This document shows, in pieces, positions 7,975 through 15,202 of a stretch of DNA of 64,000 nucleotides (within the stretch, counting starts at the first letter, position 1; every line of letters starts with the position of its first letter). Location: assembly GCF_004310295.1 (NCBI RefSeq), contig NZ_SISB01000006.1, positions 110,821 to 174,820 of the forward strand, given 5' to 3'. The notes under the pieces are model-generated. The model was not told the origin of the DNA. It ran no database searches and was given only the letters and a program-made list of their open reading frames with translations. Source of the DNA: Pseudomonas sp. BGI-2 (GTDB lineage Bacteria; Pseudomonadota; Gammaproteobacteria; Pseudomonadales; Pseudomonadaceae). The position numbers were made by a program, and so were the translations under genes.

Positions 7975-9975
7975 ATGACCGAGCAGGAAGAATTTGAGTT
8001 CCGTATGCGTCTGGAGCAGGAACAAGCCGCGCCATCTCCTGAACAGTCCCAGGTCCAAGCAGCACAGCCTCAGCAAGAGGTCGCGGCCCAGTCCCAGACG
8101 CCCCCTGATCGACTCAGGGGCCGCAACTGGCTGGAGCGCGGCACGCTCGGTGCGGGCAAGGCCGTTGCTGATCTGATGGAAGGCGTCGGCTTGGGTGGTG
8201 CGCTATGGCCCCGCGGCTGGCAGCGCGCTCCTGGGGCAGATGATGATCTCATGTCAGACCCAGCAGGCATTGGTGGCAATATTGCAGGTCAGGTTGGCAT
8301 TGGTGTTTTGGGCGGTAAAGCGCTGCAGGGCGCCGGCAAGGCGGTACAGTCAGTAGGCGCAGCACGCGCAATGCCGGTGGTCAAAAGTGCTGGCGGTCTA
8401 TTGGAGATGGGGGGGAATGCCATCCTTAATCCTACCAACTATCGCCAAGCTGCCGGAGCGGGTGCAGCCTTCGGTTTGCTTACACAGCCCGGTGATTTGC
8501 CGGGCCGTCTAGCCAATGCGGCCACAGGCGCGATTGGTGGCACTGCCGGTATGGCGGTAGGCCGAGGCGTCGGTAAAGTGGTTAGCGGCGTCAAATCGCT
8601 TATCACTCCAAAAGCCCCCATAGAGATGGAAATCTCGGCCAAGTTGGCGCAAGACGGTGTCGACTATTTCTCCCTGCCCAAGGCCATCAAGGAGCAGATG
8701 GTGACCATCGGCAAGCGCTCCCTGGATGATATTGGTCAGGTGGACACCGAACAGCTCTCGCGCATGGCTGACTTCAACAAGCTGGGGATTACTCCAACCC
8801 GTGGCTGGGTCACCCGTGATGCCAAGGACTGGTGGATGGAAAACAACCTCAACACGGTTGATGATCAGATCCAGGCGCGATTCGTCGATGCCAATAGAAC
8901 GCTGCTGCAAGGCGTCTCGAAAGGTGCCGGCGACGCAACGGACTACCAGCGAGGGCAAGTGCTGAAAAACTCGGTGACCGGATATGATGACGCGCTGAAG
9001 AAAAAAGCCGATACGCTTTATCAATCTGCCAGAGACACGGCTGGCCGAGACATTCCTCTGGATGCTCCCCGCTTCATCAACAATGCCTCCGCGGATCTTG
9101 ACCAGCAAATGCTTGGTTCAAAGCTTCCGGCTGACACGCTTTCATGGTTCAAAAATGCAACCGAGGGCAAGGAGCCTTTCGACATGGGTACGGCATTACA
9201 ACGCCTACAGGCATTGAATGGTCGGATCTATAGTACGAGTGACCGCGCCGAAGCCACGGCGCTTGGCATCGTCAAAAATCACCTGATCAAGGAAATCGAA
9301 GGCAATGGCGACGCGCGTTCTGGCGGGCAGAAAGAACTGGCTGATGCTTTCCAAACTGCCAGGACAGCCGCCGCTGATCGCTTCCGCTTCCAAGAATCCA
9401 ATCCTCTGATTGATAAAATCCTCAAAGGCAAATATGCCCCAGAGGATTTGCCGGAGATTGTTGGGCGGATGAAGGTCGACGACCTTAATGGACTTTCACA
9501 GCTTGAGGCGCAGCGAGGCGTCCCAATCATGGGCGCATTGCGTGACTCTGCGCGGGCCTATATTCGCGACGCCTCGACGCTCCAGAGCGAAACAGGTGGC
9601 TCGTTCACAATCAACGGCATGCGCAAGGCGATAGACAAAATTGGTCCTGAAAAAGGAAAGGCGCTATTTGGTAAGGAAGGGTGGGAAGAGTACCTGCAGA
9701 TCTTGCGGGCTGGTGGCGCTATCAACAATCCGCCGATGAAGCCAGCTGGGTCCAGTACTGCCCCGAATTTGCTGCGCATGATGCAGCAATTGCCAATCCC
9801 TGGCATTCCTCAATCGCTTAACTTGGTATTTTCCGGGATCGGTAAAGCGAAGCAGATGTCGAACGTCGGCGCGGCCTTGAATCCATCCATAAAAATGAGC
9901 GTGCCAAGAACACCACAGCCAAGCATCCTGCCGTTGATTACAGCCCCAGGCTTACTTGGGATCTCGGAACAATAA
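7975..9975 (+). CDS. Large internal virion / DNA ejection protein
   Basis: A 666-residue protein, the largest of the ejection set. The N terminus is strongly charged and Gln-rich (MTEQEEFEFRMRLEQEQ). Residues about 45-200 contain several Gly-rich hydrophobic stretches (GIGGNIAGQVGIGVLGG, AGAAFGLLTQPGD, GAIGGTAGMAVGRGVG), and the rest is a helical polar body. Such large C-terminal members of podovirus ejection clusters form the trans-envelope conduit. No lytic transglycosylase motif is seen, unlike T7 gp16. It is the last gene before an antisense small ORF and a terminator. Confidence 0.65.
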   Translation: MTEQEEFEFRMRLEQEQAAPSPEQSQVQAAQPQQEVAAQSQTPPDRLRGRNWLERGTLGAGKAVADLMEGVGLGGALWPRGWQRAPGADDDLMSDPAGIGGNIAGQVGIGVLGGKALQGAGKAVQSVGAARAMPVVKSAGGLLEMGGNAILNPTNYRQAAGAGAAFGLLTQPGDLPGRLANAATGAIGGTAGMAVGRGVGKVVSGVKSLITPKAPIEMEISAKLAQDGVDYFSLPKAIKEQMVTIGKRSLDDIGQVDTEQLSRMADFNKLGITPTRGWVTRDAKDWWMENNLNTVDDQIQARFVDANRTLLQGVSKGAGDATDYQRGQVLKNSVTGYDDALKKKADTLYQSARDTAGRDIPLDAPRFINNASADLDQQMLGSKLPADTLSWFKNATEGKEPFDMGTALQRLQALNGRIYSTSDRAEATALGIVKNHLIKEIEGNGDARSGGQKELADAFQTARTAAADRFRFQESNPLIDKILKGKYAPEDLPEIVGRMKVDDLNGLSQLEAQRGVPIMGALRDSARAYIRDASTLQSETGGSFTINGMRKAIDKIGPEKGKALFGKEGWEEYLQILRAGGAINNPPMKPAGSSTAPNLLRMMQQLPIPGIPQSLNLVFSGIGKAKQMSNVGAALNPSIKMSVPRTPQPSILPLITAPGLLGISEQ

Positions 9976-9980
9976 AACAC

Positions 9981-10142
9981 TTAGTCTTCGTCAGGATTGA
10001 TCAGGACGATTTTCCTGATCCTGCTTCCGCGCGGCAGGTGTTTTTTCGCCATTCGAGTCAGAAATTCCTCCAGCCTCATGAACAGCCATATTCCAGCAAA
10101 GACGCCGGAAAACTGGATTGCCTTAATTAGATGCTCGCTCAA
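9981..10142 (-). CDS. Small antisense phage gene, 53 residues
   Basis: A short ORF read on the minus strand between the ejection gene and the tail fibre. It starts at TTG (10140-10142) with GGAGG seven bases upstream and ends at TAA (9981-9983). The protein begins SEHLIKAIQFSGVFAGIWLF, one possible membrane helix, followed by a basic segment (MAKKHLPRGSRIRKIVL) and an acidic tail. It is the only minus-strand gene within the late operon. The strong Shine-Dalgarno supports translation. A superinfection-exclusion or regulatory role is possible but unproven. Confidence 0.55.
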   Translation of the reverse strand: MSEHLIKAIQFSGVFAGIWLFMRLEEFLTRMAKKHLPRGSRIRKIVLINPDED

Positions 10143-10176
10143 GCGAACCTCCAGGGTGTAACGCCCTCACTCAACT

Positions 10177-10204
10177 AAAGCCCGCCATGTGCGGGCTTTT
10201 TTAT
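10177..10204 (+). terminator. Terminator before tail fibre
   Basis: AAGCCCGC-CATGT-GCGGGCTT hairpin followed by TTTTTTA. Confidence 0.9.
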
Positions 10205-10217
10205 TGGGATGAAAAAC

Positions 10218-11030
10218 ATGCCGCTTCCTTCTTCGATCACCGACTTGTCGACCACGGCTGGTAGTAACAGCCCGGCAGGCTCGGAATCACCATCATTGAT
10301 AGACGATTACCTGCGCACCTACGCATCATACATCGCTCTGCTGAGAGACCAGAATAGCACCACTCCACAGACAATCGCCTCGGCGACGTTGACTGATATC
10401 GGGGGCGCAACGACCAACGTTATCATTATCAGCGGTACGGTCACGATCACAGGTCTTGGTACGGCTGCCGCAGGAGTAAGGCGTAGCGTTCGCTTCAGTG
10501 GGATACTTGTACTGACTCACAACGCGACTTCCTTGGTCCTGCCTGGCGCAGCAAACATCACCACTGCTGCCGGCGACTGTGCAGAGTTCCGCAGCCTTGG
10601 CAGCGGCAACTGGGTTTGCACCAGCTTTAACGCCGCCAGTGGCGATTATTGCCGGACCAATATCCTCGGCACTGTCAGCCAGGCGAGTGGCGTGCCTACA
10701 GGGGCCATCATCGAAACAATCACAAATTCCAACGGCATCGCGATGAAGCTGGCGAACGGGGTCATGTTTTGCCTATGGCAAACAACTGGATTTTCTCTCG
10801 CCGCTAACGGGTTTGCCAACTTCGGACCCTACAGCCTCCCGGCAAGCTTCACCAGCTCGGCAACGGTACTTGCGGCCGGAAGCGCTCTACCAGGCACGAA
10901 TTATGACTTCTACGGCATTACGGCAATCAACGTTTCGACAACGAACTCTTTTACCGTAGCAATGCGCAATGGGGCAACCGCCCAAACGGCTTCCGCAAGC
11001 ATTATTTTCGCAGGCAGGTGGTATGTATGA
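10218..11030 (+). CDS. Phage tail fibre / receptor-binding protein
   Basis: A 270-residue protein with the N terminus MPLPSSITDLSTTAGSNSPAG, a recurrent anchor sequence of short Pseudomonas phage tail fibres, then a beta-rich Thr/Gly/Ser body and an aromatic C-terminal end (SIIFAGRWYV). I chose ATG 10218 because GGGAT lies seven bases before it; the in-frame ATG at 10209 has no spacing from the G-run. It binds the host surface. The stop overlaps the next start (GTATGAGAATC). The two small downstream genes are its usual partners. Confidence 0.8.
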   Translation: MPLPSSITDLSTTAGSNSPAGSESPSLIDDYLRTYASYIALLRDQNSTTPQTIASATLTDIGGATTNVIIISGTVTITGLGTAAAGVRRSVRFSGILVLTHNATSLVLPGAANITTAAGDCAEFRSLGSGNWVCTSFNAASGDYCRTNILGTVSQASGVPTGAIIETITNSNGIAMKLANGVMFCLWQTTGFSLAANGFANFGPYSLPASFTSSATVLAAGSALPGTNYDFYGITAINVSTTNSFTVAMRNGATAQTASASIIFAGRWYV

Positions 11031-11380
11031 GAATCAAACTCTCCCCATTAAGCACAGACGAAACCCTGGCTGTTGTGAAACAGGGGGACTGCCTGACCGT
11101 CAACGGCGAGGACTTCGACTTCTCGCCCATGGAGAACGGCGACACGCTGCCGCGTTCCGCAATTCTCTCCCAGTGGTTTGTGGGCGACGTGGACAAGGTT
11201 TCTGGCGAGCTGATCCTTACGTTGCAGCTGCCTAACCCGTGGAACTACAGCCCTGAACAGGCGTTCCCGGTGGATCTGGTTGATGTTCCAGACGGCCCGG
11301 TTGAGTTCCCGCCACCTCTGCCGGAAGCGCTGCCACCGCCGCCAGTGGCAGAGCAATTATCCGAAGAGGGTGCCGCATGA
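11027..11380 (+). CDS. Small tail-fibre-linked protein
   Basis: A 117-residue protein (MRIKLSPLSTDETLAVVKQG...) containing the recurrent segment TVNGEDFDFSPMENGDTLP and a Pro-rich acidic tail (FPPPLPEALPPPPVAEQ). Proteins of this form follow tail fibres in many Pseudomonas prophages and are often called tail assembly or hypothetical proteins. The start overlaps the fibre stop and its own stop overlaps the next ATG, indicating coupled translation. Exact function unknown. Confidence 0.75.
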   Translation: MRIKLSPLSTDETLAVVKQGDCLTVNGEDFDFSPMENGDTLPRSAILSQWFVGDVDKVSGELILTLQLPNPWNYSPEQAFPVDLVDVPDGPVEFPPPLPEALPPPPVAEQLSEEGAA

Positions 11381-11745
11381 GCAACATTGACTGGAGCAAA
11401 CTCATCACCAAGGCCATGAAGGATGCTGCCGCGACCGCGGCGCACTTGGTCTTGATGAAGGCCGAACTGGCCGCGCGCAACGCCCAATGTGTCCTACAGA
11501 TCGCCCGCATTCAGGACCGAATCGACACGATCGGGTTTGGCATCGAAATAGGCGAAGCAACCGCTGAGGATGAGGCAGAGCAGGCCGCGCTTCTGATAAA
11601 TATAAAGGCATGGAAAAAATACAAATTCGATCTTGGAAAAGTCACAGCTCAGCCGACGTGGCATGCGGCGCCAGTCTGGCCGGTCATTCCAGCCATACCT
11701 GTGATTATTGCAGACCCCAGTGCTCGCCAAGCAGATAGCGTTTAG
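11377..11745 (+). CDS. Tail fibre assembly-type protein
   Basis: A 122-residue protein starting MSNIDWSKLITKAMKDAA. It has a long helix (AHLVLMKAELAARNAQCVLQIARIQDRID), the segment IGEATAEDEAEQAALL, then KAWKKYKFDLGKV and W-rich tail (TWHAAPVWPVIPAIP). This order of helix, 'EATAEDE' and 'W..YK..LG.VT.QP.WP' is that of small chaperone proteins that help fold tail fibres. The position directly after the fibre agrees. Confidence 0.75.
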   Translation: MSNIDWSKLITKAMKDAAATAAHLVLMKAELAARNAQCVLQIARIQDRIDTIGFGIEIGEATAEDEAEQAALLINIKAWKKYKFDLGKVTAQPTWHAAPVWPVIPAIPVIIADPSARQADSV

Positions 11746-11757
11746 CAAGAGGTTGAT

Positions 11758-12309
11758 ATGCCAATCACCGCGCGGCAGTTGCTGCTGATTCTCCCGGACG
11801 CCGGCAAGCAAGCCGGCGTTTTTGCGTCTGCGCTGAATTTGGCCATGGAGCGGTATCAGATCAACACCCGGTTGAGGATTGCGGCCTTCATCGCCCAAGT
11901 TGGTCATGAATCCGGCCAGTTCCGTTATGTGCGGGAGCTTGGTGGCGACCAGTATCTGAGCAAGTACGACACTGGCCCCCTGGCCAAGCGTTTGGGCAAT
12001 ACGCCAGAGGCCGATGGCGATGGGCAGAAGTACCGCGGGCGCGGGTTGATCCAAATCACAGGCCGCGACAACTACCTGGCGTGCAGCAAGGCGTTGTTCT
12101 CAGATGATCGGTTACTCCGAACACCTGAATTGCTCGAGCAGGCTGAGTGGGCGTGCAAGTCGGCGGCGTGGTTCTGGAACTCGCGGAACCTGAACGCCCT
12201 AGCAGACGATGGCGACTTCGAGCGCATCACCCGTCGCATCAACGGTGGATTGAACGGATACGCCGAGCGGCTGGCGTTCTACAAGACCGCGCTGAGTGTG
12301 CTGGTATGA
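11758..12309 (+). CDS. Endolysin, glycoside hydrolase family 19
   Basis: A 183-residue lysozyme-like hydrolase that cuts peptidoglycan during lysis. The GH19 signature is present: FIAQVGHESGQFRYVREL carries the general-acid Glu (about residue 51) and the second Glu (about 60). The later YRGRGLIQITGRDNY and ITRRINGGLNGYAERLAFY segments are the family's substrate-groove motifs. There is no signal peptide, so it depends on a holin, which I did not find. It overlaps the spanin start by four bases (GTATGAG). Confidence 0.92.
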   Translation: MPITARQLLLILPDAGKQAGVFASALNLAMERYQINTRLRIAAFIAQVGHESGQFRYVRELGGDQYLSKYDTGPLAKRLGNTPEADGDGQKYRGRGLIQITGRDNYLACSKALFSDDRLLRTPELLEQAEWACKSAAWFWNSRNLNALADDGDFERITRRINGGLNGYAERLAFYKTALSVLV

Positions 12310-12821
12310 GCCCGCTGTTGCTCCGCTTCCTTCCTTATATAGCTGCGGTGCTGCTGGTGGCCGGCGCGCTCTTCGGCGCCTATCACCACGGCCTTTCTAT
12401 GAAGGATGCCGAATGGCAGAGCCTGTGGAATGACCGCAACACCCTGGACGCCAAGGCGCGGGCGTCGAATGAGTCCGCTGCCCGCGCAAAGGAACAGACC
12501 TATCAACAGTCTATCAACAAGGCGATCCAAGATGGTCAACGAACGATCGATCAGGCAATTGCTGATGCCGCCGCTGCTCGCGCTTCTGCTGACAGCCTGC
12601 GCGGGGCAGCCGACGACCTTGCCGCTAGACTCGCAGCCAGTGAAAGCAGCGGCAATTCCTGCACTGCCGCCGCAAGCCAGGCAGCTACCCGCGCCGCCAT
12701 GGTGTTTGCCGACGTGCTCAAAAAATCTGTCAAACGAAATACAGAACTGGCAGAGACAGCTGACCGAGCCAGAGCCAGGGGAGTGACCTGCGAACAAGTT
12801 TACGATGCGCTGGGTAATTGA
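12306..12821 (+). CDS. Rz-type inner-membrane spanin (DUF2514-like)
   Basis: A 171-residue protein. The N-terminal transmembrane helix LLRFLPYIAAVLLVAGALFG is followed by a long Ala-rich coiled-coil region (about residues 35-130) with Glu/Lys/Arg/Gln heptads, and it ends CEQVYDALGN. This is the i-spanin layout: anchored in the inner membrane, spanning the periplasm to join an outer-membrane lipoprotein and fuse membranes at lysis. The chosen ATG at 12306 overlaps the endolysin stop. A complete o-spanin is encoded inside it in another frame. Confidence 0.85.
   Translation: MSPLLLRFLPYIAAVLLVAGALFGAYHHGLSMKDAEWQSLWNDRNTLDAKARASNESAARAKEQTYQQSINKAIQDGQRTIDQAIADAAAARASADSLRGAADDLAARLAASESSGNSCTAAASQAATRAAMVFADVLKKSVKRNTELAETADRARARGVTCEQVYDALGN
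12532..12786 (+). CDS. Embedded Rz1-type o-spanin lipoprotein
   Basis: An 84-residue frame nested within the i-spanin gene in the +1 register. It begins MVNERSIRQLLMPPLLALLL and then has the lipobox LTAC with Cys23, followed by a Pro-rich mature part (AAIPALPPQARQLPAPPW) and a polar C-terminal helix. Short Pro-rich lipoproteins overlapping Rz are the defining Rz1 arrangement (lambda). An internal ATG at 12565 would give a signal peptide of only 11 residues and is less likely. The pair explains outer-membrane disruption. Confidence 0.85.
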   Translation: MVNERSIRQLLMPPLLALLLTACAGQPTTLPLDSQPVKAAAIPALPPQARQLPAPPWCLPTCSKNLSNEIQNWQRQLTEPEPGE

Positions 12822-12975
12822 GCTGTCGCTTGAGTCGGCCCATGCGCGAATCGCTGCTGACCAGGTGATTGACGGCAAGGTGCCAGATCCCACCGGCCGG
12901 CGACCAAGGATTGATTGCGCTGGCGGCGTGCCAGGATTACGTGCGTGGAATTCAGCCAGCGTTGCCTTGAGATAG
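12805..12975 (+). CDS. Possible small phage gene remnant
   Basis: An ATG at 12805 opens a 56-codon frame (MRWVIELSLESAHARIAADQ) to TAG at 12973-12975. Near the end another frame reads GDQGLIALAACQDYVRGIQ and stops at TGA 12968-12970; its codon use looks more Pseudomonas-like and the end resembles small lysis-cassette proteins. This suggests either a frameshifted short gene or noise. No clear ribosome site. Low confidence. Confidence 0.25.
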   Translation: MRWVIELSLESAHARIAADQVIDGKVPDPTGRRPRIDCAGGVPGLRAWNSASVALR

Positions 12976-13359
12976 CTCCTGACCAACTCGTGTTACATCA
13001 TCGGTGCGATTTGAGACTGAGGAGCTTGGGCCGTCCTGGTCTTTCTGTAGTTTTTTGATTCGGTTCCGTTCCTTCTCGCGGATAGCTGCGAGAACAGGGT
13101 ATCCAAAGACTAAACTCACCGGCCAAATGATCACGACACTGATTAAAGCAATGCTGTGAACCAGCCTGTCACCATGCTCAAGTCCCAAAGCCCTAAGTAC
13201 GCTGTCCAATATCGGGTTTGTTTGTGTGGGCGTATAAGTGCCTTCGATCCAATTTCGACGGATCTGATTGAGCTGAAAAAACAGGCCGATAAGCAGAGCG
13301 AAAACCCACAGGACAAGCAAAACAGCGCTTACTAATGCGATGTGTCTCATGATTTCCAT
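12952..13359 (-). CDS. Two-helix membrane protein, prophage edge
   Basis: A 135-residue protein with two predicted transmembrane helices (HIALVSAVLLVLWVFALLIG and ALISVVIIWPVSLVFGYPVL) flanking a 45-residue loop, then a charged cytoplasmic tail (REKERNRIKKLQKDQDG). I chose the ATG at 13359 because GGAG lies eight bases upstream; an upstream in-frame ATG at 13386 lacks a site. It is on the strand opposite to the lysis genes at the lysogen end, a common place for superinfection-exclusion or other lysogen-expressed genes. Family not recognised. Confidence 0.7.
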   Translation of the reverse strand: MEIMRHIALVSAVLLVLWVFALLIGLFFQLNQIRRNWIEGTYTPTQTNPILDSVLRALGLEHGDRLVHSIALISVVIIWPVSLVFGYPVLAAIREKERNRIKKLQKDQDGPSSSVSNRTDDVTRVGQELSQGNAG

Positions 13360-13490
13360 TTCAATTTCTCCATGGAACGATTTCAAAAAACGAATGAATA
13401 ATTGTTCTATTCTGGCATTGGAATCAGTTCATTTCCAGCAGTAGTCATCGAGCACTAAACACCCTGATAGCTTCAGCGCGGCCTTGAGGG

Positions 13491-13844
13491 TCACGGCTTA
13501 GAGCCTTCGAGCGCTCGTAATTTTACGGTCAGCTCAGAAATGTGCTTGTTGTTGGCCATCAGCTCCCAGTTGCTTTTCGTCTCGGTATCGGTGGCTCTAC
13601 GGTTTGAATCTGCGAGGTCAGCCTTGGCCTTCAACAGGTCGGCACGCAGCGCCCCGCATTCTTTGGTGACATCAGCGTGCATCTGCACCAGCCCGAAGAT
13701 GTCTTCGCGGGCCTTGCGCAATTGCAGGGTCAGTTCCTGCACCTCGTTCTCGGTGATGCGCAGGAAATAGCGACAGGTCTCAAGCTCAGTTGGGCAGCCA
13801 AGCCAGTCGCTGGTGTCTTCGATTTCGAGGGGATCCACGGTCAT
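13491..13844 (-). CDS. Coiled-coil protein of unknown function
   Basis: A 117-residue soluble protein. After a short acidic head (MTVDPLEIEDTSDWLGCPTEL), almost all the rest is heptad-rich (residues about 30-110: FLRITENEVQELTLQLRKAR, then HADVTKECGALRADLLKAKAD). It resembles small coiled-coil phage proteins next to lysis genes, but no named family is evident. Same orientation as the two neighbours. Confidence 0.65.
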   Translation of the reverse strand: MTVDPLEIEDTSDWLGCPTELETCRYFLRITENEVQELTLQLRKAREDIFGLVQMHADVTKECGALRADLLKAKADLADSNRRATDTETKSNWELMANNKHISELTVKLRALEGSKP

Positions 13845-13924
13845 GCCTTATCGATACTGCTTGGATATACAGTAATCGAGGTTGAGCGGTTGGCGGGGGA
13901 GAAGCGACGAGCTGTCGCCTCAGA

Positions 13925-14134
13925 TCATTCCGGCGTCATCATGACCGCTAGCGTCATATTGATGAATTCCTCATTCTGGCCGATCACGCCCAGGGCACCT
14001 CGAACATTGTTGCCCGCTGTTGTTGAGCCCAGGCTTTCAACCAACAAGGTGAGTTCAATGATGGCTGCCTCAAGGGCAAGTTGGTTTTCATTGATCTTGT
14101 AAAGCAGGGAAGGGAGCAGGTCTGAGTTTGGCAT
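13925..14134 (-). CDS. Small protein of unknown function, 69 residues
   Basis: ATG at 14134 with GGAG nine bases upstream. The protein (MPNSDLLPSLLYKINENQLA...) is mostly helical, with a Leu/Ile-rich centre (EAAIIELTLLVESLGS) and a hydrophobic end. It could be a small helical prophage protein. It is the last gene before the attachment site. Confidence 0.6.
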   Translation of the reverse strand: MPNSDLLPSLLYKINENQLALEAAIIELTLLVESLGSTTAGNNVRGALGVIGQNEEFINMTLAVMMTPE

Positions 14135-14332
14135 CGCAGTTTTCTCCGTGGAGAGGAAAGCGTAGCAGTCAAAAAGAATTGGTATTCGGTCGGCAGAACG
14201 CCGGGGAGGGGAAATGCTAGGGGTCTAGGGAAAACGTAGTGAGTTTGTCACTCGGCGTTAAGCACGGTTGGGCATCGTTGCAGCGAGCGCCCCTTATGGA
14301 GTCACGTGTTTAGCGGTACGTAGCCCCATCTG

Positions 14333-14382
14333 CTTGCATGGGGTGCTAGGGGTCGAGTGTTCGAATCACTCCGTCCCGACCA
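14333..14382 (+). other. Attachment site: 3' half of tRNA-Pro(GGG)-like gene
   Basis: The segment reads as a tRNA 3' half. It has an anticodon-loop-like TTGC-ATGGGGT-GCTA, a perfect T-arm GAGTG-TTCGAAT-CACTC (14355-14371), the acceptor 3' strand CGTCCCG, discriminator A and encoded CCA (14380-14382). No matching 5' acceptor strand (CGGGACG) or D-arm is found upstream, so it is not a complete tRNA. The anticodon-stem mismatch (GCTA for GCAA) also argues against a functional gene. I infer the right att site of a prophage integrated in tRNA-Pro(GGG). Confidence 0.75.
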
Positions 14383-14390
14383 TTTTTCGT

Positions 14391-14424
14391 AAGGGGATCA
14401 AGTACTTAGTGGCTTGGTCCCCTT
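14391..14424. repeat. 12-bp inverted repeat just outside att site
   Basis: AAGGGGATCAAG and CTTGGTCCCCTT pair over 12 bases (one G-T) around a 10-base loop. No T-tract follows, so it is a weak terminator candidate, possibly the original terminator of the tRNA gene. Confidence 0.6.
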
Positions 14425-14466
14425 CCTCGTTCCAGGCTTGCGCAAAACCCGCACAAGGGCTCGCCA

Positions 14467-14739
14467 CTATTGCTTTGGCTTCGTTACTTCATCCCCCGAG
14501 TCACTTGAAGTCGCTGCGTCTTTGTCCATTTCCTCCGACTCTGCACCAGAATTGGAACCCGCAGCTTCCTCCCCTTTTTTGTCCGCCTTTTCCGCGTTTG
14601 ACTCACCCCCCTGATTAAGCCCCGGAAGAGCACTCGGCGGAATAGTAGCGTCTTCCGTATTCTTCTCGGCTGCGAGCGAGTAAACCGAGCAGATCGGCAG
14701 AAGCCCCGCGAGCATGAGAGCGGCAATTTTGCTGTTCAT
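14467..14739 (-). CDS. Small secreted acidic protein
   Basis: A 90-residue protein with signal peptide MNSKIAALMLAGLLPICSVY-SLAAE and probable cleavage near residue 24. The mature part is low-complexity and acidic (Glu, Asp, Ser, Gly, Lys: AEKADKKGEEAAGSNSGAES). No domain is recognised. AGG lies eight bases before the ATG. It is the first gene outside the att fragment. Confidence 0.6.
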   Translation of the reverse strand: MNSKIAALMLAGLLPICSVYSLAAEKNTEDATIPPSALPGLNQGGESNAEKADKKGEEAAGSNSGAESEEMDKDAATSSDSGDEVTKPKQ

Positions 14740-14935
14740 CGTTTGCGCCTACTGTGCGAGTGAATGTATGCATTGGAAGAGCACGGAGAGTGAACGTGCT
14801 GATGTCAGGACGAACGGTAAGTATGAGAAAGCCCAATAAGCCTCGCTACGTGAGCACAGGTGCCATCATTTTTTGCATGTAAGACTTTTACGCGGCTAAT
14901 ACAATGACGCCGAACCAGGGAAGGATAAGGGCGGA

Positions 14936-15202
14936 ATGAGTCGGTACTCAAATTTCATTACATGGACAGTGAAAGTGTCGAATCGAATAACGAGGCGACA
15001 TTGTTTGATCGCTGCCTTCGTTTTATTGCTTTGCTGGGGTGCAGCGATCTTCTTTCATTGGCCTGTCGAACCTGTTTTCTTCTTCGTCCTGGCCATGCAA
15101 CTGGCGTTCTACTCGTTTCTCATAAAGGGTGCGACACCTGAATCGACAAAAATACGTCAAACCGCGGCTTCAAGCGTATCGAGATTCAAAAGGGTGAAGT
15201 AA
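14936..15202 (+). CDS. Small two-helix membrane protein
   Basis: An 88-residue protein with two hydrophobic segments (CLIAAFVLLLCWGAAIFF and PVFFFVLAMQLAFYSFLI) and basic ends. Its 3' end overlaps the convergent phosphatase gene by 46 bases. Function unknown. Confidence 0.55.
   Translation: MSRYSNFITWTVKVSNRITRRHCLIAAFVLLLCWGAAIFFHWPVEPVFFFVLAMQLAFYSFLIKGATPESTKIRQTAASSVSRFKRVK

Larger units (their letters stand above)
1..14382. mobile_element. Prophage, late-gene and right end (podovirus-like)
   Basis: A continuous block of virion, lysis and small accessory genes ends at a partial tRNA-Pro-like sequence. Gene order is capsid, adaptor, tail hub-like, ejection proteins, tail fibre, endolysin, spanins. 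There are no tape-measure, sheath or tail-tube genes, and the capsid/adaptor types resemble phage SU10 and related podoviruses. Terminase, portal, integrase and repressor are not in the window, so the element extends beyond the left edge. The lysis-proximal minus-strand genes lie at the lysogen edge where accessory genes are usual. The right boundary is set at the CCA of the tRNA fragment; this is inference from tRNA-based integration. Confidence 0.85.

Noticed and set aside
14333..14382. Functional tRNA gene
   Set aside because: 5' acceptor strand and D-arm are missing and the anticodon stem is mismatched; kept as an att fragment only.
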